A DNA stretch of 55,107 bases from Streptacidiphilus anmyonensis. GTDB taxonomy: Bacteria > Actinomycetota > Actinomycetes > Streptomycetales > Streptomycetaceae. The stretch is from contig NZ_BBPQ01000018.1 of the NCBI RefSeq assembly GCF_000787855.1, forward strand, positions 1 through 55,107, written 5' to 3'. The notes under the pieces are model-generated. The model searched no databases. It was not told the DNA's origin and worked only from the letters and a program-made list of their open reading frames with translations. Within the stretch, counting starts at the first letter, position 1. Each line of letters starts with the position of its first letter. Positions 1-6,973 of this stretch are shown here, in pieces. The position numbers and the translations under genes were made by a program.

Positions 1-126
1 GACGGCACCGCGGGCGAAGCTGCCGAAAAGCCAGACCTGCTGCACCAGGCTCGCCGGCCAGCTCGGGTCTGCGTCCAGTCGCTTCAGCATCTGCTCAACC
101 AGCTCGATCGCCCGCGCCCGCTTCAC
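1..126 (-). CDS. Nucleotidyltransferase-fold protein, N-terminal 42 residues (truncated by window edge)
   Basis: Reading the minus strand from a GTG at 126, preceded by a good GGAGG ribosome site, gives an open frame to the edge. It ends in VWLFGSFARGAV. The GSxARG signature is the metal and nucleotide binding turn of the polymerase-beta-like nucleotidyltransferase fold (MNT/KNTase group), and its position about 40 residues in suits a small MNT-type protein. Such proteins are often antitoxins or aminoglycoside-type adenylyltransferases. The rest lies outside the window, so the function cannot be fixed. It is divergent from the gene starting at 304. Confidence 0.6.
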   Translation of the reverse strand, partial: MKRARAIELVEQMLKRLDADPSWPASLVQQVWLFGSFARGAV

Positions 127-303
127 GGCCTGCCTCCATCTCGTTACTGAGCATCAGCATAGGCAGGGGGTCCGGCCGCGATGGCCGTCTCGCAGCAGTC
201 CACTCGATCGTGCCCGCGCGGCGAGCGCCGCCGTGGCCGGCGGGCGGCCAGGGCGCGGCCCGGTTCCTGGACTGCGACTGGTCCGGAGCGGTACTTGTAC
301 CGG

Positions 304-1149
304 ATGCGGCTGAACTGGGCGGAGGTCGAGCAGCGGGCCCGCGAGATCGTCGCGGAGTACCCGCCCGCGAGCGTCACCTTGAGGCAGCTGTACTACCGCT
401 TGCAGTCGGCTGGCGTGATCCCGGCGAAGGCATCGGTGTACCGGAGGCTGTCCTCCCATCTCGCGCAGGCCCGGCGCGAAGGCCGGTTCCCGGACCTGGT
501 CGACACCGTCAGGCGGATCCACGTCCTACCGCACTGGGATGATCATTCGCAGTTCCTGGCGCAGATGCCACAGTGGTTCCGGCTCGACCGGACGCGCGGG
601 CAAGAATGCGCGCTCTACCTCGCTGCGGAGAAGGACACGCTGCGGTCGATGTTCACCTCCTGGGTCGAGGACCTGGGCATCCCGGTCGTCGTGGTCCGCG
701 GCTACGGGAGCCAGTCCTACGCGCAGCAGGTCCAAGAGCGCGTCGCCCGCGATCCGCGCCCCGCCTGGCTCACGATCTGCGGGGACTTCGACGCGTCCGG
801 GGAGGACATCCAGCGGGACTGGGTGGAGCGGACCGGGTGCTGGGCAGGCGTGGAGCGGCTGCTGCTCTCCTGGGAGCAAGTCCAGGAGTACGGGCTGCCC
901 GCGACGGAAGGTAAGCGCGGAGATCCTCGCTGGCCGGCCTTCGCCGAGCGGTACGGCTTCGATGTGGAGAACCCCGTGCAGTGGGAGGTCGAGGCGCTGC
1001 CCCCGGAGGAACTGGAGCGCCTGGTCCGCCGCGCCGTCGAGCCCTTCGTCGACCGGGCGGTACTGCGCGAGGTCCTGGCCGAGGAAGCCCAGCAGCGTGC
1101 CGAGCTGGACGCCTTCCTTGGCACCTGGCAGTCGCCGGGAACTGCGTAG
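304..1149 (+). CDS. Toprim / topoisomerase VI subunit A-like protein
   Basis: A 281-residue protein from ATG 304. The frame is open from 181 but the upstream stretch is Arg/Gly-rich junk. Residues about 23-60 (VTLRQLYYRLQSAGVIP, then a Lys/Arg-rich helix) form a winged-helix DNA-binding segment. Residues 160-169, GDFDASGEDI, are the acidic DxD motif of a Toprim domain. This layout matches the short topoisomerase VI A-like or Spo11-like proteins found in actinobacterial phages and plasmids, which lack the B subunit. DNA binding with metal-dependent phosphoryl transfer is likely; substrate and partner are unknown. It is followed by a strong hairpin at 1214-1245. Confidence 0.7.
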   Translation: MRLNWAEVEQRAREIVAEYPPASVTLRQLYYRLQSAGVIPAKASVYRRLSSHLAQARREGRFPDLVDTVRRIHVLPHWDDHSQFLAQMPQWFRLDRTRGQECALYLAAEKDTLRSMFTSWVEDLGIPVVVVRGYGSQSYAQQVQERVARDPRPAWLTICGDFDASGEDIQRDWVERTGCWAGVERLLLSWEQVQEYGLPATEGKRGDPRWPAFAERYGFDVENPVQWEVEALPPEELERLVRRAVEPFVDRAVLREVLAEEAQQRAELDAFLGTWQSPGTA

Positions 1150-1213
1150 CGGTGGTCAGCGTCGGCAGTGCCGGGCCGGGGAGTCGGTCGGCACGGGGCT
1201 GTCGGCCACGCGG

Positions 1214-1245
1214 GCCGGGCCGGGTCTCGTCGTCCCCGGCCCGGC
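1214..1245 (+). terminator. Perfect 11-bp stem hairpin after the Toprim gene
   Basis: The arms GCCGGGCCGGG (1214-1224) and CCCGGCCCGGC (1235-1245) are exact complements with a 10-base loop. There is no T-tract, as is usual for terminators in high-GC actinobacteria. It lies 65 bp past the stop at 1149 and about 120 bp before the next gene. Confidence 0.6.
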
Positions 1246-1363
1246 GCGCGGTCGGCCCGGTGCCGCGAGAGGGCGCCGGTTGGTTGGCCGCGCCTGGAAG
1301 TTAGCGTGCCCACGCCATTTGAGGAAATGGCGCGCTCGTCGCCCGCCTGGCAAAATCGAACGT

Positions 1364-1762
1364 GTGTCCGCAGTAGATGACTCCTGGCCCGCCGATCTTC
1401 CCCGCCGTCGCGACGGGGACCGGGCTTGGCCTGCGTTGGCTCGCGCCTGGGTGGCCGGCGTCGCGCCGCCGTACCTGGCACAGGACCCCGATCTGGTTCC
1501 TCACCCGACGCTGCTGTGCTCGCTCACCCGGCACCACGTCGCCGGGCAGCTCGCCGGCTGCCGGGAAGCGTGGACCCGCATCAGGACGCAGTTGAACGAC
1601 GACCAGGTGCTGCCGGAAGTGGCCGCACGGATTCTGGCGGCCACGGAGGCGGAGGGCCGACGCCTCGCCGAGCTCGAACAGCAGCTGTTGAGCGTACGCA
1701 GCGAGCTGGCGATCGCGAACTGGGCGACGATCCCGTACAAGAAGCGCAGCGGAGGCCGCTGA
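1364..1762 (+). CDS. Hypothetical protein, 132 aa
   Basis: GTG at 1364 opens the well-behaved part of a longer frame; upstream codons are unlike coding sequence. The product is helical, with a Glu/Ala/Leu-rich segment near residues 85-115 that could form a short coiled coil, and ends in a basic KKRSGGR tail. The stop overlaps the next start as TGATG (1760-1764), so the two genes are almost certainly co-translated. I do not recognise a family. Confidence 0.65.
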   Translation: MSAVDDSWPADLPRRRDGDRAWPALARAWVAGVAPPYLAQDPDLVPHPTLLCSLTRHHVAGQLAGCREAWTRIRTQLNDDQVLPEVAARILAATEAEGRRLAELEQQLLSVRSELAIANWATIPYKKRSGGR

Positions 1763-2049
1763 TGGAGGGCCACGTCGACCTGACGGGGGTGGCGGCCGAG
1801 CTGGAGGCGGCGCTCGACGCCGCCGGCGTCTCCCATCGGCTGACGGCGGGAGACGGCTGGCTCCAGATCGAGCTGTCCTCGGCGACGGACAACGCCCCTG
1901 CTCCGGGGCTCATCAGTGCGCTGCACCGCGCCGACGAGTACGCAACGAGCCACAGCACGCTCCACACCGCGTGCGTCTACCCGGCGCAGGCCCGCTGGCT
2001 CGCCGAAGGCCTGCGCGCGCTGGTCGCCTCGGGGGCAGCCCCGCGGTGA
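1762..2049 (+). CDS. Hypothetical protein, 95 aa, coupled to upstream gene
   Basis: ATG 1762 overlaps the stop of the preceding gene. The 95-residue product is acidic in its first half (VDLTGVAAELEAALDAAG) and looks like a small globular alpha/beta protein. No motif identifies it. The coupling says that it is made in step with the 132-residue protein, perhaps as a two-protein complex. It converges on ku across only 6 bp. Confidence 0.6.
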   Translation: MEGHVDLTGVAAELEAALDAAGVSHRLTAGDGWLQIELSSATDNAPAPGLISALHRADEYATSHSTLHTACVYPAQARWLAEGLRALVASGAAPR

Positions 2050-2055
2050 CCGTGG

Positions 2056-2946
2056 TCAGGAAGCGCGTTTCGGAGCGGTGCGCCTTGGCGTCTTCTTGGC
2101 TGCGGGCTTCTTCGCCGAGGCAGGGGCAGGGGTGGTTTCACGCTGGGCCTGGGTCTCGGCGATCGAGGCGCGCAGGGCGGCCATGATGTCCATGGGCGGC
2201 GCCGCGCGCTCGGGCGCCTCGGCGGCGTGCTCGACCTGGCCGCCGCCGGCCTTCGCGGCCAGCAGCTCCTGCATGGCGACGATGTAGGCGTCGCGCTCGG
2301 CGTCCAGCTCGTAGGAGTCCGACATCGCCTCGGCGAGCTGGAGCACCATCTTCACCTCGTTCTTGTGGACCGGCTCGTCCGCCGTGGGCACCTTGATGCC
2401 TTCGGTGGGGCGTACTTCGTCGGGCCAGCGGATCGTCTGGAGCATGAGGACGTCGTCCAGGACGCGCAGCACGGCCAGCGACTCCCGCTCCCGCAGCGTC
2501 ACCTTCGTCACCGCTACCAGGCCGGAGTCGCGCATGACGTCTCGCAGCAGCAGGTAGGGCTTGGCGGGGGCCTTCTCGGCGAGCCCGACGAAGTACGGGG
2601 TGTCGAACAGCAGCGGGCTGATCTGCCCTGCGGGTACGAATGCCAGCACGTCGATGATCCGCTTACTGGGGACCGGCAGGGACGCCAGGTCCTCCTCGGT
2701 CAGGACTACCACGCCGCCGTCCGGGGCGTCCCAGCCCTTGGCGACGTCGCCGTAGTCGATCTCGCGGTTCTCGGCTTCGCACCACCGGCGCAGCCGGACT
2801 CGGCTTCCGTCTATCTTGTGGACCTGGTGGAGCTCGGGGCCTACGTGCGACTCAGTGGCCGGATACAAGCGCACGGGCACGGCGACCAGGCCGAACGTGA
2901 TGCTGCCCGACCAGGCGGGACGTGCGGCGGCTGCCGGTGTGGCCAT
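2056..2946 (-). CDS. ku: Ku family DNA end-binding protein
   Basis: A 296-residue homodimeric Ku. It begins with the hallmark SGSITFGLVAVPVRLYPATE and continues with the conserved RRWCEAENREIDYGD-type stretch and the bridge-forming Ku core to about residue 250. The C-terminus (about 268-296) is Lys/Arg/Ala/Pro-rich, as in many actinobacterial Ku proteins whose basic tails increase DNA binding. Bacterial Ku threads onto double-strand ends and recruits LigD for non-homologous end joining; no ligD lies in this window, so the ligase must come from elsewhere. Upstream on the minus strand is TAGCGT six bases before the ATG, suggesting a leaderless promoter. A Ku carried on an accessory element fits a linear or frequently broken replicon. 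Confidence 0.95.
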   Translation of the reverse strand: MATPAAAARPAWSGSITFGLVAVPVRLYPATESHVGPELHQVHKIDGSRVRLRRWCEAENREIDYGDVAKGWDAPDGGVVVLTEEDLASLPVPSKRIIDVLAFVPAGQISPLLFDTPYFVGLAEKAPAKPYLLLRDVMRDSGLVAVTKVTLRERESLAVLRVLDDVLMLQTIRWPDEVRPTEGIKVPTADEPVHKNEVKMVLQLAEAMSDSYELDAERDAYIVAMQELLAAKAGGGQVEHAAEAPERAAPPMDIMAALRASIAETQAQRETTPAPASAKKPAAKKTPRRTAPKRAS

Positions 2947-3137
2947 ACCGCAACGCTATGCCCGGCCCCGACCGGCCGCCTCCGGGCGTCGGCGGGCATG
3001 TCTGCCGATCGCCGCCTGGGACAGGTCGGCGCCTGGTCGTTGCGACCGACGGGCTGCCCCCGCCGTGGGCTGCCGGAGCTCGCATCGAGGTATCCGAGGT
3101 TTGCCGGACCGGTTCGGGGCGCCCTCGTCGGCAGGGC

Positions 3138-3389
3138 TCAGGCGCCGACCGGCGCGTCGGCTGTCCGCGTCATGCGGCTCAGGTGGGCGTGGAGTGCATC
3201 CATCGCCGGGGCGAGCGAGTCGACCTCGGCGCTGTCAGGGTGGTGCGCCTTCAACTCGCGGTAGTGGGCCTCGGCCAGTTCCAGCAGACCGAGGGCCCGG
3301 ACCATGGGTGCGGAGCGCTCGCTGGATTCGGATTCGACCAGCCAGCGCATGGCGAGCGCCCGGGGGCCTGTTTGTGACGGATAGTTCAT
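3138..3389 (-). CDS. Hypothetical small helical protein, 83 aa
   Basis: ATG at 3389 starts a protein (MNYPSQTGPRALAMRW...) with two predicted helices, the second rich in His and Glu (LAEAHYRELKAHH). The longer open frame to 3824 overlaps the helicase antisense and is a shadow. No family is recognised. It sits between ku and the helicase, all on the minus strand. Confidence 0.55.
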   Translation of the reverse strand: MNYPSQTGPRALAMRWLVESESSERSAPMVRALGLLELAEAHYRELKAHHPDSAEVDSLAPAMDALHAHLSRMTRTADAPVGA

Positions 3390-3460
3390 GCGGCGATTGT
3401 GCCTGATGCCGGCTGCGTGGTCGCCGTGGTTCGTGCTGAAGGTGCCGGCCGCTGGACCGC

Positions 3461-5731
3461 TTACAGGTTCCGCCAGGTGCCGAGACCGTCGAGGAGCTCG
3501 ATCTGGTCGGGGTGGAGCTTGTCGGCCTGCTTGATCTGCTGGTGCTGCCACACGCCCGGGCGGAAGGCGGTGTCGTCGCCCAGGCCGGGGCGGTTGCGCG
3601 GCCCGGCGAGCGTGCCGCCGGCCGCGAGGTAGGCGGCCAGGCGCCGGTAGCCGCGCTGCCACTTGGGGTCCCAACGCCACAGCGGGTCCAGGTCGTCGAG
3701 CAGCTGCTGCTGCTCCTTCGTCAGATCCGGGTTCAGGCGCTGGACGCGCATCCAGCGGCCGACGGTGTAGCCGTCGAGCTTGGCCGTGGCGGGGATGGCG
3801 AGGTCGCCGTAGATGGTGAGCCACGCCTTCGCGTAGGCGTAGCCGCGGGCCCAGGCGTGGGCGTGCTTGTCCCAGATCATGCCGATCCGGTCGAGTTCAC
3901 TGATCCGGGCCGCGTCGAGCCGCCCGGCCGCGTACTGCTCGCGCTGCCGGTTCAGCCAGTCGACGAGGTCGCCGTCGCGGACGTCGAGGTGGCCGTGCAG
4001 CTTGTAGAAGGCCTCTGCCTGCTCGTACCACTTCTCCCACTCGGTGGTGCGGGGGCTGAGCGTGCGCAGTTTGAGGGTGCGCAGGATCTGGTCCTCGTAG
4101 GCGGTGGTTTCGATGCGGAGCCATTCGACGTCCTCGGTGGGGAGGTTGTCCTCCAGCTCCCCGGGGTCGGCGTCCTCTTGCAGGCCCGGTTCGGCGGTGT
4201 GGGTCCGCTGCTGGGTGACGCCGTAGCGGTTGGTGCGCAGCTCGGTGATGCGGGCGGTCACGCGTTCGTCGTGGGCGGCGAGCGCGCGCAGGACCTGCCA
4301 GACCGTGGCGAAGGCGCTGCGGTTGAGTTCGGTCTCGGTCTCTTCGCGGTCCTCGGCCTGGTCGCCGGTGGCGGCTGGGAGGTAGACGGGGATGATGATG
4401 CGGGCGAGCTTGCCGGTGACGCCGAGCGGGACGCGGAAGGCGCGGCCGGCGCCCTGGACGATGTCGACGGTGGAGTTTTTGGGGTCGGCGAAGACGACTG
4501 CGTCGACGGCGGGGAGGTCGATGCCCTCGGCCAGCAGCCGGGAGTTCGCGATCAGGGCGCAGCGGTGGCCGCCCTTGGCGCTCTCCTTGGCGAAGGTGGC
4601 GAAGGCGTGGCGGCGGTCCTTGAGGCGGTCGCTGCCGGCGACGGCGACGCAGTACATGTGCTGCAGGCGTTCGCTGGGCGGGAGCAGGCGGGCGGCGTGG
4701 TGCAGTGTGCCGATGAAGTCGCGGGCGCCGCGGATGCGGGAGTGGTAGGAGATGACGCGCTCGAGGTCGTAGGTGTCGATGGCGCGGCAGGTGGCGATCT
4801 GCAGGGCCAGGCGCTGGAGTTCGTCGTTGCTGCGGCGTGAGCGCAGGTCGGCGATGCCCGGCTCGTTGAGGAGTTCCTGGAGGTCCTGGTCGGTGATGAC
4901 CGGGACGACGACCTCGTAGTCGGCGATGAGACCGTCCGCGATGCCCTGGGCGACGGGGTAGCGGAACTCGGTGTTGCCGAAGGTTTCGGGGTCGTCCATG
5001 GAGCAGATCGTCTTGACGCCGTTGTCGTCGAGGCCGATGCCGGTGCCTTCGGCGATGCGCGGGGTGGCGGTGAAGTAGAGCCGCCGCGTGGCGGGGATCT
5101 GGCTGTCGTCGTGGACGGCCGACCAGGGCTTCCCGGCCGCGCCCGCGGTGCGGTGGGCCTCGTCGACGACCATGAGGTCGAAGCCGGGCATCGCGTGCAG
5201 TCCGTGGGCCTCGACGACCTTGTTGATGCTGGCGTAGGTGGCGAACACGGTGACGGGGCCGCCGGCGGCGGACCGGACCAGGTCGGCGATCTTGTGGGGC
5301 TCGGTGGTGATGTGCGCCTCCACCTTGAGGCCGGCCTCTTCCAGCTCCCGGTGTTCGGAGGAGGAGCAGACGATGACGAAGGTGCCGTGGCGGCCGCCGT
5401 GCTTCGCCCAGACGCCGGCGGTCTGCCAGACGAGCTCGATGGTGGGCATGGTGGCCAGCACCGAGCCGCGGGCGGCCATGCGGCGGGCGCTGGCCGCGGC
5501 GATGAGGGTCTTGCCGGAGCCGCAGCAGCATTCGATGATCGCGCGCCCGCCGTCGCGGACCGCCCGCCAGGCGGCGGTGACGGCCTGCTTCTGGTGCTCG
5601 CGCAGCGGCATCAGGAAGGGACCGGCAAGTTGGGGGGCCCGCTGGCGCGGTGGGGCCTGATCGGCGCTCGTCTGGACGGGGTGGGGAGCGTCGTCGGTGT
5701 CCACGGGTTCCACTTCCTGATCCCTTTCCAT
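3461..5731 (-). CDS. Superfamily 2 DEAH-type helicase with helicase-associated (HA) repeats
   Basis: A 756-residue protein. Walker A is CCGSGKT with GSGKT at 71-75, the DEAH box (VVDEAH) is at 190-193, and an FTATPR motif III lies near 220. The second RecA-like lobe follows, with a motif VI-like QGAGRAFR. The last 200 residues carry three aromatic-rich repeats (about 575-630, 640-700 and 705-750) of the Pfam helicase-associated type, each beginning WxxxYxxAxxF. Proteins of this family are common on Streptomyces linear plasmids and chromosome arms, where terminal helicases have been linked to conjugative transfer of ends; assigning that role here is inference. Start ATG 5731 follows the usual family start a few residues before the variable N-terminus. 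Confidence 0.9.
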   Translation of the reverse strand: MERDQEVEPVDTDDAPHPVQTSADQAPPRQRAPQLAGPFLMPLREHQKQAVTAAWRAVRDGGRAIIECCCGSGKTLIAAASARRMAARGSVLATMPTIELVWQTAGVWAKHGGRHGTFVIVCSSSEHRELEEAGLKVEAHITTEPHKIADLVRSAAGGPVTVFATYASINKVVEAHGLHAMPGFDLMVVDEAHRTAGAAGKPWSAVHDDSQIPATRRLYFTATPRIAEGTGIGLDDNGVKTICSMDDPETFGNTEFRYPVAQGIADGLIADYEVVVPVITDQDLQELLNEPGIADLRSRRSNDELQRLALQIATCRAIDTYDLERVISYHSRIRGARDFIGTLHHAARLLPPSERLQHMYCVAVAGSDRLKDRRHAFATFAKESAKGGHRCALIANSRLLAEGIDLPAVDAVVFADPKNSTVDIVQGAGRAFRVPLGVTGKLARIIIPVYLPAATGDQAEDREETETELNRSAFATVWQVLRALAAHDERVTARITELRTNRYGVTQQRTHTAEPGLQEDADPGELEDNLPTEDVEWLRIETTAYEDQILRTLKLRTLSPRTTEWEKWYEQAEAFYKLHGHLDVRDGDLVDWLNRQREQYAAGRLDAARISELDRIGMIWDKHAHAWARGYAYAKAWLTIYGDLAIPATAKLDGYTVGRWMRVQRLNPDLTKEQQQLLDDLDPLWRWDPKWQRGYRRLAAYLAAGGTLAGPRNRPGLGDDTAFRPGVWQHQQIKQADKLHPDQIELLDGLGTWRNL

Positions 5732-5762
5732 CGGCTTGTCCGGGTATGCGGGGGTGATTACG

Positions 5763-6245
5763 TCAGCTGGCCTGCGGTGCGGCGCCGCTGCGGCGGAGCG
5801 CGAGGTCGAAGTAGCCGCGGGCGAGCAGGGACACTTCGCGTCCCAGATGGGTGCTGTGGCGGCCGTTCGGATACCAGGCCCCGCATCCGCACTCGGCCTC
5901 GATGCCTGTCTGTCCGATCCGGGTGAGCCCGCTCGGGGAGTGGTTGGAGACGAAGGTGTCGGCGCGCTGGTCGAGGTCGTCCGGGACTGTAGGGGTCGGG
6001 TCGACCTGCGGGGTGACGTAGTGCCAGGTGACCCACGTGCCCGCGTCGGGTGCTCCCGGGTCGTGGTCCGGCTCCCATTCCTGGGTGTGCAGGGCGCCGC
6101 GGTCGGTCCGGAACCGAAGGAGCTGTCCCGTGTCCGGATGGACCGTTTGATGCCAGGCGTCGTGATGATCGGCCGTCAGGGTGCACGGGGCGCCGAGCGC
6201 GTAGTGGGCGACGGGACAGGGGTGGGTCTTCGGGTCGGTGGGCAT
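5763..6245 (-). CDS. Cys/His-rich hypothetical protein, 160 aa
   Basis: ATG 6245 has a GAGGAG site upstream. The N-terminal third carries a Cys/His cluster: CPVAHYALGAPC followed by C-x4-DHHDAWH, which matches the C-x4-GHxGxH motif also seen twice in the gene at 33421. A second pair, ECGCGAW, lies near residue 120. Zinc binding is likely. It directly precedes the helicase gene (31 bp gap) and follows the region-2 operon, so it may be the fourth gene of that transcript. Confidence 0.65.
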   Translation of the reverse strand: MPTDPKTHPCPVAHYALGAPCTLTADHHDAWHQTVHPDTGQLLRFRTDRGALHTQEWEPDHDPGAPDAGTWVTWHYVTPQVDPTPTVPDDLDQRADTFVSNHSPSGLTRIGQTGIEAECGCGAWYPNGRHSTHLGREVSLLARGYFDLALRRSGAAPQAS

Positions 6246-6280
6246 GGCGCTCCTCGCTCGCGGTCAGGTGCGGTACGGGG

Positions 6281-6973
6281 TCATCGGCGGGGAACCCAGC
6301 CACGGACCTCGATGTAGAGGATCTCGGCGTCCTCGGTGGCGCGGCCGGTGTCGATCAGCCAGTTCAGGACGGCGGCGGTGACGTCGCCGCCGGTGGCGGC
6401 GACCATCGCCGACCATTCGCGGGCGTCGAAGCCTCCGGACACCTTGGAGCCGTAGGAGCGCTCTTCGGTGCCATCAGCGCGCGGGACCACGCCTCGGCGC
6501 AGGCCCGGGGAGTCGTCCTTGGAGCCGGAGGACAGGGCGAAGTGGCGCTTGCGCATGCGCACGGTGACGGCGACGCGGCCGCCGCGTTCGGCGGTGTCGT
6601 GGATGACGCCCGCCAGGTGTCCGGCGCCGTGGGCGATGGCCTGCCGTCCGGCGCGGCCGGCCATCGACCCGCCCGGGGTTTCCAGGACGTCGCGGCCGCG
6701 GACCCGGGCGACGCGGCCGTCGCGGGTCAGGCGCCGACTCACGTTCTGCTGGGCGATGGCGCGCAGTGCCTCGGGGTCGCGTTCGCCGCCTTCGACGGCG
6801 CGGGCCAGCTGGCGCAGCGCCGGGACGAAGCTGGCGCCCTTGTTCTTGGTGAAGAACTGGGAGACCAGGCTCGCGTTGCGGTCGAGCATGTCGGCGATCT
6901 GGCGGCGGTTGAACCCGGCGTTGATCAGCTGCTGGGCCAGGCGCGCGGCCTCTCCGGGCGGCGGCGTGGTCAC
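6281..6973 (-). CDS. HTH protein, candidate terminal-protein-like (Tpg/Tpc-type) gene
   Basis: A 230-residue protein whose GTG start (6973) overlaps the upstream stop as GTGA. Residues about 10-45 (LINAGFNRRQIADMLDRNASLVSQFF) are a helix-turn-helix. The central region is basic (RVAVTVRMRKRHFAL, about 140-155), and the C-terminus is a compact acidic/aromatic domain ending ILYIEVRGWVPRR. Small size, N-terminal HTH, a basic core, and position just downstream of a roughly 726-residue partner are the features of terminal proteins of linear Streptomyces replicons (tpg about 185 aa, tpc about 259 aa). I see no direct sequence identity that would prove this. Alternatives are a replication accessory protein or a regulator. 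Confidence 0.6.
   Translation of the reverse strand: MTTPPPGEAARLAQQLINAGFNRRQIADMLDRNASLVSQFFTKNKGASFVPALRQLARAVEGGERDPEALRAIAQQNVSRRLTRDGRVARVRGRDVLETPGGSMAGRAGRQAIAHGAGHLAGVIHDTAERGGRVAVTVRMRKRHFALSSGSKDDSPGLRRGVVPRADGTEERSYGSKVSGGFDAREWSAMVAATGGDVTAAVLNWLIDTGRATEDAEILYIEVRGWVPRR

Noticed and set aside
539-1363. Long plus-strand frame overlapping the Toprim gene
   Set aside because: The part before 1364 is Ser/Arg/Gly-rich and antagonistic to the clear Toprim frame; only the region from GTG 1364 looks coding.
3512-4840. 442-aa plus-strand frame opposite the helicase
   Set aside because: It is the complement of a well-conserved helicase and has the Gly/Ala/Val/Asp composition typical of antisense frames in GC-rich DNA.
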